A DNA stretch of 64,000 bases. Origin: Parapristionchus giblindavisi. Taxonomy: Eukaryota; Nematoda; Chromadorea; Rhabditida; Diplogasteridae. Below the pieces are notes generated by a model. It worked only from the letters and a program-made list of their open reading frames with translations, did not search any database and had not been told where the DNA came from. Shown piece by piece: positions 9,198-18,978 of this stretch (position 1 is the first letter of the stretch; each line of letters starts with the position of its first letter). The position numbers and the translations under genes were made by a program. The DNA is taken from contig CALSFV010000206.1 in assembly GCA_943737045.1 (NCBI GenBank), forward strand, positions 744,001-808,000. Direction: 5' to 3'.

Positions 9198-9237
9198 CTT
9201 GTACGACTAGCAGAGCAATCAGCAGAGCAGTCTTCAT
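9198..9237 (-). pseudogene. Orphan first exon of a lectin-gene paralog
   Basis: The minus strand reads ATG at 9237, a signal peptide (MKTALLIALLVVQ) and a GT donor at 9197. Exon 1 of the VWA/lectin gene at 22633-22672 is also exactly 40 nt, encodes MKGPLLLALLIVQ and ends in the same phase. Similarity extends about 40 bp upstream (GATAAGGAAAA). No further exons are found; downstream is the Penelope element. It is a stranded promoter/exon-1 fragment of a related gene. Confidence 0.75.
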
Positions 9238-9543
9238 GGACGACCAATGTAGAAATAAAGCTGATAAGGAAAAAAGTATCATCTTTTAGGCACTTCTTTG
9301 ATTTCTGGTCCAGGTCATATTACAGATCAATTCTAGTCATTTCTCATTCCTCACCACTCATTAGTCATTTCGTGTAATAACCGCCCCTCTTCTCGGTTGT
9401 GGTAAAACCAACCGCATCATGATTGATAGAATGATGAAATGAGTTTTTTCTCCTCTTTTCCCATACTCTCTCATTCTAATCAAATTGCATTTCCATATCA
9501 CCCCATTCCCCTATAAAAGCATTCGATTCCTTTTCAACGGTTC

Positions 9544-9758
9544 CTCTGGTATTTCAAAACTTAAAGTCTACTTAAAATACGTCACTGACTTAAAGTTTAC
9601 TTCAAGTAAACTTCAAGTGAGTGACGTCACATTTTCACTTTAAGTAGACTTACGTAGTGACGTCACACTTTAAGTAGACTTACGTTTCACTTGAAGTAGA
9701 CTTACGAGTCTACTTAAAGTGAAAGTGCAAGTAGACTTTAAGTCTTGAAATACCAGAG
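9544..9758. mobile_element. CTCTGGTATTT foldback MITE (right arm)
   Basis: Mirror image of 3073-3287, with the same terminal repeats and AAGTCTACTT arrays. Confidence 0.8.
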
Positions 9759-9970
9759 TCAGTCCAGAGCTCACCCATCTTGAGGAGAGCTCGGGGAGCA
9801 TTTCGCCCCCGTGGACATCGTCCTCCCAGTGCGGAGGACGACCCCTCCATTCGATCGAAAAGATCGAAATGGGGAGGGGGGGTGAATGAGGAGGGTGGGC
9901 CAGAAATCAAAGAAGTTCCATCTTTTATAATAGAAACAAAGATGACTTTGTTGTGCAACCAGAGTCCTTA

Positions 9971-10595
9971 CAAGGAACCTCTTTTACATTAATCCGGCGA
10001 TAAGAGATGAGTTATAGCTCATTTGAAAGCCCTTCTTCTGTAGATTAAGACTAAGTACTTTAAAAATGCAACCGAGGTCTGTGCACGGACTTAAAATTGG
10101 AGGAGTGTCTAAAACGCAACGAAGCGCGCAATGATGCACTAGTTCTCCGCGTTATCTCTGCGAGCCAGTGGTTTCACAAAGGTAAAGATGAGTAATTGCG
10201 GTATGTCTAACGAACTTCGGTTAGGTTAGACTCGCGAATGATGTTAAACATTAATTTTTTTACTGAAAAAGTTTTTTTCAAGTATGGAGATGGTTCTCCA
10301 CAGCCGGTTCAAGCACATCATCGTCGACTCTATCAACTCACAATTGCAAATTCACTCTGAAATGGAGAACGAGGATCGTTCGCTAGCTGTACAACCACTA
10401 GTGCGCAGAGATAACGCGGGGAACTAGTGCATAATTACGCGCATCATTGCGTTTTAGACACTCCTCCAATTTTAAGTCCGTACACAGACCTCGGTTGCAT
10501 TTTTAAAGTATATAATCTTAATCTACAGAAGAAGGGCTTTCAAATGAGCTATAACTCATCTCTTATCGCCGGATTAATGTAAAAGAGGTTCCTTG
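9971..10595. mobile_element. CAAGG-type TIR element (right arm)
   Basis: Mirror image of 2236-2860. TIR CAAGGAACC, and a 3-bp duplication TTA/TAA at both ends. Confidence 0.8.
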
Positions 10596-10785
10596 TTAGA
10601 GTCTGTGTTCTGTATAGAGGATGATTTGTTTACATTCATGAACCCCAAGTCGAGTCAATTGTGAGAAACAAATGACCTGGCTCATGTAATGAAAGCAATA
10701 CATTGTTCACGTTTAATTATTTTTGTAAAAGTGAAGTCATTATAATCGCCACTTTATTTTCATAAATTTTATTTTCACATGTATA

Positions 10786-11547
10786 CCGTCAAAACGAAAA
10801 AAGTTCACAAAGTGCCGATTTTTAGCGTTTTTCATGCCCTTCTCTGGTATTTTGCCACTTAAAGTCTACTTAAACTTTCCCACTTTAAGTAGACTTTAAG
10901 TAAACTTAAAGTGAGACGTAAGTCTACTTAAAGTGGTGTGGTATACTGTAATGCATTTCGTCAAATGTTCTTTCACTTAAAGTTTACTTAAAGTCTACTT
11001 AAAGTCTGTGACGTAATTTAAGTAGACTTTAAGTGGCAAAATACCAGAGTTGATGATGTATTTTCGCATGTTCTTTAGTGTGGTCGTGTTTGACCAATTG
11101 AGTAATGTATGATAAAAGTGAAAAAAAATAGGGAGCGGCGCGGAGAAAAATTGGTATACTGTAGCATACTGTAGAATATCAATGTAAAACAGCTACCATC
11201 GCGCTTTCTTCGTTTAATCATGTATGTATCTTTCATTGCATGACTTCCTACAGCGAATTTGTAAAGTTTGGATCATGACATGGATCAGGTTGCAAAACTG
11301 GTATACTGTAGAAAATCCTACCGTATACCAGTTTCAGTAAACAGCGTTCATAGTGAATTATTTAAATCGTTTTCTTCACATATCAACTAGACAAGCCCAG
11401 TGATGCTCAAATACCCTATTATCTAATGAAAAACTTGCAACCGCGTTTAGATCATCATCATGATACAAACTTTTCAAAATCTTGTGAACTTTTGTGACAA
11501 TTTGTCACAAATTGTCACAAATGTTTAACTTTTTTTCGTTTTGACGG
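10786..11547. mobile_element. Tc1/mariner-like non-autonomous element (right arm)
   Basis: Mirror image of 1284-2045, with CCGTCAAAACG ends and a TA duplication. It contains the nested MITE 10842-11049. Confidence 0.75.
10842..11049. mobile_element. CTCTGGTATTT foldback MITE nested (right arm)
   Basis: Mirror image of 1782-1989. Confidence 0.8.
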
Positions 11548-11644
11548 TACGTCTGCACGAAGACCAAAATACATAAATATATAATATGTTTGATTTGTTC
11601 GCATGTATGACGTGACTTATCTCTCAATAACATCGAAAATGTAA

Positions 11645-12027
11645 ATGGTAAAGGAGCATCCTTTTCTACAAGGCACACAAAGTCCTGAGGACATCCTTGC
11701 TAAGCCAGTGACAAATCAAGGCCAATTCCATACATCACGTTATTTTCAAATTGATATAATTGTTGTAAGAGACTTAGGAGTTCACATGAGCTCTGATTTA
11801 TCGTTTAATCACCATATATCAGTCATAACTACCAAGGCCAAAGCTTCTATTAATATGCTGTTCTTGTCTGTCCACTCTCGTTCCCATTCACTTTTATCTA
11901 AAGCTTATACTGTTTATATAAGACCAATTCTTGAATCATGTCCTATTATCTGGAATCCCACCCTTAAATACCTGACCAATTCAATAGAAAGTGTACAAAG
12001 AAATTTCACATATAGACTTTTTGCTAA
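11645..12027 (+). pseudogene. CR1/jockey-type RT fragment, 5' piece
   Basis: Plus-strand frame with DLGVHMSSDLSFNHHIS, AYTVYIRPILESCPIIWNP and VQRNFTYRLFA, the post-catalytic region of a non-LTR reverse transcriptase. The frame is broken at 12028 by the TIR element and resumes at 13070. With one copy of the TAA duplication retained, the two pieces are in phase. The upstream RT core and endonuclease are missing. Confidence 0.85.
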
Positions 12028-12239
12028 CAAGGGAATGACCAACCATCCCCGTCGAGTTATGACTAGTGACATATGCCATTCGACTCGCCATGTGATTCTG
12101 ATAATGCATCGTTAATGACTCGACTCAAACGTTTATGATCTTCGAGAAAATCGATATTGAAATTCGGTCAAATTCGTGTGGTTTCCTACATAACGCATGC
12201 GGATGGGTTGGTGAACTCTACTATCTTCTTTCGAAACAT

Positions 12240-12312
12240 CGGCTCGTGTAGTGTAGTGGATAAGATGCCTGCGTTTACTTTTGACTGTCAAGGGTTCGAC
12301 CCCCCTTGACGC
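12240..12312 (+). tRNA. tRNA-like pseudogene in left TIR
   Basis: TAGTGTAGTGG matches a Pol III A box and GGGTTCGACCCC a B box, about 45 bp apart as in a tRNA gene. The acceptor and anticodon stems do not pair, so it is not a working tRNA. Both copies sit inside the TIRs of the 12028-13069 element. It could act as an internal promoter. Confidence 0.4.
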
Positions 12313-12782
12313 ACTCTTCTTTTGCTGATTTTGTTGCTGCAGAAAGTTTGAAATGTTTTGCTGTGATTATAGAAAAAAGAACACACCCAACAAGTTTGAA
12401 CAACAAAATGAGTGAAGTAAAGAAAATACAGTTTTCACATCTGGGGCACATAATGAATGAACAGGAAGAACAATGACATTAAGGCTTTGGAAGACAGTCC
12501 AAGAAGAAATGGAAGCGCTTACCGTACTCGCATGATCTTTGATCTTTGAACTCTCATTGCTGTTTTTCGGGTCATTCATTGCATGACATCGACCTCGGGT
12601 GAGGGAGAGGGAGATGGAGATTTCAAAAAATAATGCCATAAACAAAAAGATCAAAGTTCAATTTTCCTTGAGAAGTGTTTTTTCCATCAATAAAACTTGC
12701 TGGTTGTGTTCTTTTTTTTAGCTTTCATAATCACAGCAAAACATTTCAAACTTTCTACAGCAACAAAATCAGCAAAAGAAGA

Positions 12783-12860
12783 GTGCGGCAAGGGGGGTCG
12801 AACCCTTGACAGTCAAAAGTAAACGCAGGCATCTTATCCACTACACTACACGAGCCGATG
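12783..12860 (-). tRNA. tRNA-like pseudogene in right TIR
   Basis: Minus-strand counterpart of the segment at 12240-12312, with the same A box and B box and a few substitutions. It has no convincing cloverleaf. Confidence 0.4.
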
Positions 12861-13069
12861 CTTCGAAAGAAGATAGTAGAGTTCACCAACCCATCCGCAT
12901 GCGTTGTGTAGGAAACCACACGAATTTGGCCGAATTTCAATATCGATTTTCTCGAAGATCATAAACGTTTGAGTCGAGTAATTAACGATGTATTATCAGA
13001 ATCACATGGCGATTCGAATGGTATATGTCACTAGTCATAACTCGACGCTGATGGTTGGTCATTCCCTTG

Positions 13070-13427
13070 TAAATGCAAACTTGCTCCCTTACCTTTTAAC
13101 GAACGCAACGCTTTTCTTCAACTCCCCACATTAGAATATAGAAGAGCCATCCGTGATCTCCAATTTCTCCATAGCACAGTACATAACTATTCTTTATTTG
13201 ACTCCTCTCACTTATATTATATTGATTGTAATAGAATTAGCCATCGTTATAGGATATCACTACCTTTTTGTATTCCCAAATCCCTTTCCACTTGTGCCTC
13301 TAGATCTCTGTCCACGTGGAACTCCCTCACCCAAGAGCTTGTCTCTTCCCCTCCCCATATATTCCGTGCAGGGATACTAAATTTGCCCCCTCACAATATT
13401 ATAACTCAATCTCGTATTCGTCCTTAA
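13070..13427 (+). pseudogene. CR1/jockey-type RT fragment, 3' piece
   Basis: The frame continues from 12027 across the insertion. It encodes the C-terminal tail typical of these elements: FLQLPTLEYRRAIRDLQFLH, then a LSTWNSLTQEL block and PHIFRAGILNL, ending TAA at 13425-13427. It is the end of ORF2 of a 5'-truncated element. Confidence 0.8.
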
Positions 13428-13563
13428 TATCATTGTTCAGCTAAAGCTGCCACTCCCCAACCGAAATCGCTTAAGCGACGGAACTCCATCACTCCCTTAT
13501 TGCTTCATTCATTCATTATTCTTGATTTTAACTGATGGATAAATAAATAAATAAATAAATAAT
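13428..13563 (+). repeat. 3' UTR and (ATAA)n tail of the CR1-like element
   Basis: Short untranslated stretch followed by about six ATAA units at 13538-13563. Simple repeat tails of this kind end CR1/jockey-like elements. Confidence 0.65.
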
Positions 13564-13865
13564 CAGTGAACTGACACAGCCATCATGCTCCACAAGTGAA
13601 TGGTATAACGCTCTAGCTGGTTGAGTAAGATTTGGTCATATTGCTCTCATTAAACTCTCGAACACGTTCCACACCCATTTATATCTTTCTTATCTCTCAG
13701 AATAGGTGCATACACTAGATACTCCCGAAACAAATGAAATTATCATGGAGCATAGGAGTATACATATATGTTGATGTTAAAAAAAACTAGGTGAAGTCAT
13801 TATTGGACCCCTTCTCAATACTGCTTCCACCCTCTTCATTTTTTCACAAATTCTCTTCCATTTAA
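13564..13865. other. Intergenic, no feature seen
   Basis: No coding frame, repeat or RNA gene recognised in this 300-bp stretch. Confidence 0.5.
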
Positions 13866-14482
13866 GGGCACTAGGTCGGATGAGAAGCGATGAATAATTG
13901 CCGACTGGATGATAACAATTTGCATACTTTGTCTATTCATTATCGCTTGTCTCTCATATGCAAATGGTTATCATACAGTCGGTTATTATTCATCGGTTCT
14001 CATCCAGCCCAGAGATGGTATTAACGATTAACGAATTAACGAAAATCGTTAATTTTAACGATATTTTTTTCGTTAATTTTCAACGATTAACGAATTAACG
14101 AAAATAAGTTAATTTTCGTTAATTTTTTCGTTAATGAAAATGAATGGTTGGATGCTGGAGATGCGTATTTTTCTTACACATTAGAACCTCACTTCGAGGC
14201 AAAATCTATGTTTTTGTCCAAATTCTTTTTTTTTCAGTTTTAAAGCTGTGCTCGTTTAAAAACAATTGATATATCGATTTATGGAACATCACTGTTCATG
14301 TTGTTCTAATATCTCTTCATGTTGTTCTAAGTTCAAATGTTTGGAAAAAATATCATACTTTGAGCATTAACGAAAATTAACGAAAATAACGAAAATTAAC
14401 GACTTATTTTTCGTTAATTTAATGACTTAACAAATTAACGTAAATTTTCATTAACGAACATCTCTGATCCAGCCTAGTGCCC
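13866..14482. mobile_element. GGGCACTAGG foldback MITE, split by a hAT element
   Basis: Ends are GGGCACTAGGTCGGATGAGA on the left and its near-complement on the right (to 14482). Inner arms (ATGAATAAT-GCCGACTG and CAGTCGGTTATTATTCAT) are complementary. The hAT-like element 14010-14466 interrupts the right arm. A related copy is at 37939-38086. Confidence 0.7.
14010..14466. mobile_element. hAT-like non-autonomous element
   Basis: Starts CAGAGATGGT and ends with CATCTCTG. A perfect 8-bp duplication ATCCAGCC (14002-14009, 14467-14474) flanks it; 8-bp duplications and CAGAGATG-like ends are hAT hallmarks. Both subterminal zones are arrays of TTAACGAAAAT and its complement, which are candidate transposase-binding sites. 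There is no ORF. Confidence 0.85.
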
Positions 14483-14901
14483 ATTTTTAAATGTAATGAT
14501 TCTTTATATTATTATATTTTATCTACATGCACACGCATGCAACGACACATGAAAATTATATGAACAAAAATAAATAGGTGATGATATTGACTTCGCTATC
14601 TAGAAGAAAGAAATAAATGAAAGGTGACTCGGGGCGGGGTTGGGGAATGGGGGGGGGGGGGGTGAAAAGGATCTCCATACTTGATCAGTGGTCCCACTCG
14701 TAGATTATCTTGGTTGCACATGGAGCGTGAGCAAGGAGCAGTGGACGAAGCTGCATGGAATGAACAGTGGATGAGGCTGCATGGAACCGTGAGGATTCGG
14801 TTATTGTAGATAGTTGAGATGACCAAGACCAAAGATCAGAATGGAGATAAGCAACAAGGTGGAATGGATAGGTGCTAAAGGAAGAGCAAATATACAAAAC
14901 T
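14483..14901 (-). other. 3' flank / UTR of non-LTR element 1
   Basis: Follows the ORF2 stop on the minus strand. It contains a G run (14648-14662) and two imperfect repeats around GGCTGCATGGAA (14745-14790). The exact 3' end of the retrotransposon is not clear. Confidence 0.4.
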
Positions 14902-17722
14902 TTACACAGAAATGAGATCACTTAATACATTCGAATGTAACAATAGAGATCTGAATTGTCTATGGGAAGAACTAGAAATAATGTGAGGGGGTAACTTCTT
15001 GAAAAATCTACTGGTTCTTAAAGCGAAAGAATGATAACGACAAGAGACACGGGTAAATTCTATATGAATGGCAAAAGTATTGACTCGAGATCTAACCGGT
15101 CTAAATGAATACATAGAGGACATGGCTATATTAACTTCCCCTGTCATGATCTGTCTCGCCAGGACAAGATCGTTTAGTGTTCTACGCTCAGAGAGAGGCC
15201 GCAAGTTCAAAACACGCAACCGATCGATATATGAAGGTAGAGAGAGAGGATATGAGGAAGAAGGGAAACAACGATAAAATAGAATACGAGTGAACAATTC
15301 TTGGACTTTTTCTAATTTACGAATGTCTTTGGAGAGGTATGGATTCCAGAAAGGGGAAGCGAATTCAAGATGGGGAAGGACATAAGTACGAAAACATTTA
15401 AGAAGAATAATTGGACAATCAACAGAGACTGCCTTTAAAAGGATATGAAGAGCAATTTGGGCCTTATGTACACGATCATCAACAGAGAGAGATCTACCGA
15501 GGGATGAATCAACTTGTACTCCGAGATCTCTAGAATGGCTAACAGGAGTAAGAATTATATTATTGATTGTGTATGAAGGGGAGAGGGAATGACTACCAAT
15601 GTGAAGATGGGTACATTTAGGAGCTGAAAGTTGCAGTTGATTAGATTGAGTCCATGAGAAAATGGCATCTAAGGCACTTTGGAATTGATTTGTATGGCTA
15701 ACATAGGTAGTAGAATCATAGGAGGTATAGAGCTTAATATCGTCAGCATATGCTTGAATGAAAACGGCAGAAAGATTTGTGATTGAGGAGGAAATATCAG
15801 CGATGTATAGGATAAACAGAATAGGGCCAAGAACTGACCCCTGAGGGACTCCAGAGAGAACAGGAAAACTATCAGAGAATAAATCATCTAAGCGAACAGA
15901 AAACGTGCGATCAGTAAGGAAAGAGATAATCCATGACAAGAGTTGTCCGGATATACCGTAATGAAAGCACTTATCGATTAATTTAGAGAAAGGGACGCTA
16001 TCAAAGGCACGAGAGAAATCAAGATAAGCCACGTCAATAGATTCCTTACGAGAAAGTGCAGAGGACCAGTCATTTTCACATTGAAGTAGATTGGTAACAA
16101 CAGATGCACCACTTCTAAAACCATGTTGATATTCCGGGATAATGTTACATGAAACAAGATAAGGGACAAGTTTTGTTTTCACCAAACGTTCCATGGTCTT
16201 AGATGCAGCAGACAAGATAGAGATAGGCCTATAAGAGGAAGGGGAGCTATGATCTTTGCCAGGTTTGGGCAAAGGCGTGATAAGTGAGTGTTTCCATATT
16301 TTAGGAACAGATCCGGAGATAATGCTAAGATTGTAGATATCACAAAGCGGGAGTGCAAGAGAAGAAGCGCACTTGGAGAAAATTATTTGAGGAATAGAGT
16401 CAGCACCCATAGACCCTGATGGTTTAAGTTTCTTGAGGGCTTTGTGAACTTCAAATGGGAGGAAAGATATATTAGATAGAGAAGGAGACTGAGAGGAATA
16501 GGGGTTATGAGGGAAAGATAGAGGAATACCATTGTCAATCGTGAAACTAGAAGCAAATTCACTAGCAAGCAAATTGGCTTTTTCATAAGTGCCAGTGAAG
16601 GATTCACCAGAGTTATTAATGAGAACCTTAGGAGATATTGATTTAGGACGAGTGAGTGAGGAGATATGTCTATAAAGATCTTTGGAGCGAGATAACTTTT
16701 TGCGCTCACAAAACTTGTTCCATTTATTGATTTGTTTCAAAAGGTTATTACTGCATTGGTCATAGAGATTGCGAACGACTGGTATGTGAATCTTTGGAAA
16801 GAGAGCCAAACGATGAGATATGAGCTTTCGAATATGGGAAGGATATGATTGGATAGAGGAACGAGGAGTACGGTATGGCACAAATCGATCGATAGCACCA
16901 TGTATCGTAACCATGAATGAATCATAGACAGAATCAATATCAGGACAATCAGAGAAGAGTGCGAACCAATCAATCGAGTCTAGATAAGCAGATAGAGCGT
17001 CATAATCAGTACGAGCATAATCACGAATGAGAGATTGGGCAGGAGGAATAGTGTCAAAAGAAACTGTAAAAGAAATGCCAGAATGGTCACAAGAAGGAAA
17101 TGATGGGATAACTGTAGCAGAGGGGATTACTGTGGGAACGGATGAGAGCAACCAATCGATAGATCTACTGTTACGAGTGGGAAGACTACAACAATGTGAT
17201 AAATCAGATGAATTGACAAACGAGTGAAGTGAACGATCAGAAGGTGTGGTGGGTGGTGTAAGAGAATCGGAGTTAAAGTCACCACAGATAACTAAGGGGG
17301 AAAGGTGAGGAAGCAACGATATCGGACAAAAGAGACACAAGTGAATCAGTCTGAGAAAGTGAATAATTGGGAGGTCTGTAAACGAGGCAAAGACGGAACA
17401 ATGAGGATGTAGGGGATTGAATATCGATTGAAAGGACTTCTAGAGTAGGGGTAGAGATGGGAACAACGGTGAAAGATAAATGGTCTCTAATAACAAACGC
17501 AATTCCACCACCGCGAGATTTTCGGTCGAGGCGGACTACAGTATATGGGAGATGGCCAGTAATGAGCGAGGACGGATAACGAGATGATAGCCAGGTCTCT
17601 GTCAATAAGACAATATCAGGTTGGGTAGTAGATAGATAGGAACGAAATTCAGAAAGTTTGTTAACCAATGATCTGATGTTGTAATACGAACAATTCAGTG
17701 TCAGAAAGGGACTAGCTAGTGT
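14902..17722 (-). CDS. Non-LTR retrotransposon ORF2: APE endonuclease + RT (one frameshift)
   Basis: The N-terminal part (down to 17279) reads VNKLSEFRSYLSTTQPDIVL, LTETWLS with the catalytic Glu, and a Gly-rich FVIRDHLSF region. After a +1 frame change the main frame carries VICGDFNSDS and CDHSGI (the usual SDH motif has Cys for Ser), then YRPISILSAASK, YLDFSRAFDSVP (motif A), GVPQGSVLGPILFILY (motif B) and QAYADDIKLY (motif C). The tail has LRPLSERRTLNDL. The product nicks DNA and reverse-transcribes its own mRNA. The frame change coincides with a run of five G (17296-17300); four would restore one frame of about 940 residues. It belongs to the CR1/jockey group; the family name is uncertain. 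Confidence 0.88.
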
Positions 17723-17724
17723 GC

Positions 17725-18432
17725 CTATTTTGAGGGGGGAGAGCGGGCAGCAGCCTTCTTCTTGTCCTTGGCAGCCTGGAGGTCCTTACGAGGGATGATG
17801 GCCCCGTCGAAGATGGCGATATCCTCCCCACGAGCCCGACGCTCCTTCGCCTCTCTTCTCACCTCATATGCCTCCCTTCGCTGCTCAGCAGTCAGGGATG
17901 GTCTTACATATACGGTCGAGAAGGTCGGGTTGGAGCGTACGAGATGGGAGGACTTCAGGAACGCCTGCTGACCGCTCTTACTGGGAAACATGACCTTGAC
18001 CTTGCGCGGGTGAGGCGCACGGCCACTCTCATTCTCCCTCCTGGCTCCCATGCGGAATACACACAGGGGTTCCATCTCGACCCCAGTGAGATCGAGTATT
18101 TGAGTGACCTTCACGTGGTCCTCTTTCACTCGCTCACTCGGGATCTCAGAGATAGACTCCGCCAGATGTTCGATGACCACGGAACGTTCTCGCTTATCCC
18201 GCTCAATGGCATCATCAGCGATAGCCGTGATCTTTGGTCTCTCGAGGAGCCGATCAATCACAATGGCCGAGGTGCGGAGGAGCAGAATCAGACCTTTGTC
18301 CTTCTGATCAACCTCCTCACTATCGAGATAAGCCTTGAGCGAGACAAGGAAAGTGGCCGTGGTTTTTTTTTTAAATCGAGATTTCCGCCGCCACCTGACT
18401 ACGGAGGGACGAGGGAGAGATGAGAGCATCAC
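17725..18432 (-). CDS. Non-LTR retrotransposon ORF1 (235 aa)
   Basis: Upstream partner of ORF2 on the same strand, ending essentially where ORF2 begins. It is rich in charged residues. The C-terminal half (from about residue 145: FRMGARRENESGRAPHPRKV, then LTAEQRREAYEVRREAKERR) resembles the RRM-like/basic ORF1 proteins of CR1-type elements, thought to bind the element RNA. No zinc knuckle is seen. A poly-Lys segment precedes the stop. The start is the first ATG; the frame has no break. Confidence 0.75.
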   Translation of the reverse strand: MMLSSLPRPSVVRWRRKSRFKKKTTATFLVSLKAYLDSEEVDQKDKGLILLLRTSAIVIDRLLERPKITAIADDAIERDKRERSVVIEHLAESISEIPSERVKEDHVKVTQILDLTGVEMEPLCVFRMGARRENESGRAPHPRKVKVMFPSKSGQQAFLKSSHLVRSNPTFSTVYVRPSLTAEQRREAYEVRREAKERRARGEDIAIFDGAIIPRKDLQAAKDKKKAAARSPPSK

Positions 18433-18641
18433 GTTTGGGGGCCATAGTGTGAGAGAGAAGGGGATGGATGGGAAAGGGAAAGAGATAAGTTAAGGAAAAG
18501 AAAAGAAAGGAAACAAGACGAAAATGTGAGAAAGAATCAAGGAAAACCTAGATATCGATCGGTAACGAGAGCAAGGGAAGCGGTCACCTCTCACTAGCGA
18601 AGATAGAGAGGGAAGTGAGATAGAGAGGGAAGTGAGAGAGG

Positions 18642-18643
<2 letters not shown>

Positions 18644-18704
<61 letters not shown>
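18644..18704. repeat. (TA)n microsatellite
   Basis: About 30 uninterrupted TA units between the retrotransposon ORF1 and the lectin gene. Confidence 0.98.
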
Positions 18705-18708
<4 letters not shown>

Positions 18709-18978
18709 ACATGTGGGTGAAGCAAAAATAAATAAATAATTCACAGAAACACTCTCGATAGGGATTGAACTTGAAGAGGGTACGAAGGGTAGAAATTGGG
18801 TATCATAGAAGAAAGTGATAGAATGGACCATCCCTCTCACGTATAATAATATTTTTAGCACATTTTTTGTTGTTTTTTTGTTGTTATTGTGATTAACATA
18901 ACATTGCGAACATATAAAAATGAATAATTTATTTCTATAGCAATTATGAAAATCGGTTTATCAATTGATTCGCTTTGA

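Larger units (their letters stand above)
9368..12268. repeat. Right arm of 2.9-kb palindrome
   Basis: Reverse-complement twin of 563-3463. It ends at 12268 inside the TIR element 12028-13069. The second TIR of that element (about 12700-13069) has many substitutions against both arms, while the two arms agree with each other. Recent duplication or gene conversion between the arms is therefore likely. Confidence 0.93.
12028..13069. mobile_element. Long-TIR element inserted in the RT fragment
   Basis: This 1,042-bp element starts CAAGGGAATGACCAACC and ends with the complement. It is flanked by TAA at 12025-12027 and 13070-13072. TIRs are about 370 bp (to about 12397 and from about 12693) and are diverged from each other. 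The centre (12398-12692) has no transposase. Each TIR carries a tRNA-like segment. It cleanly interrupts the RT frame, which resumes in phase behind it. Confidence 0.85.

Noticed and set aside
12240..12312. Functional tRNA gene
   Set aside because: A and B boxes are present but acceptor and anticodon stems do not pair.
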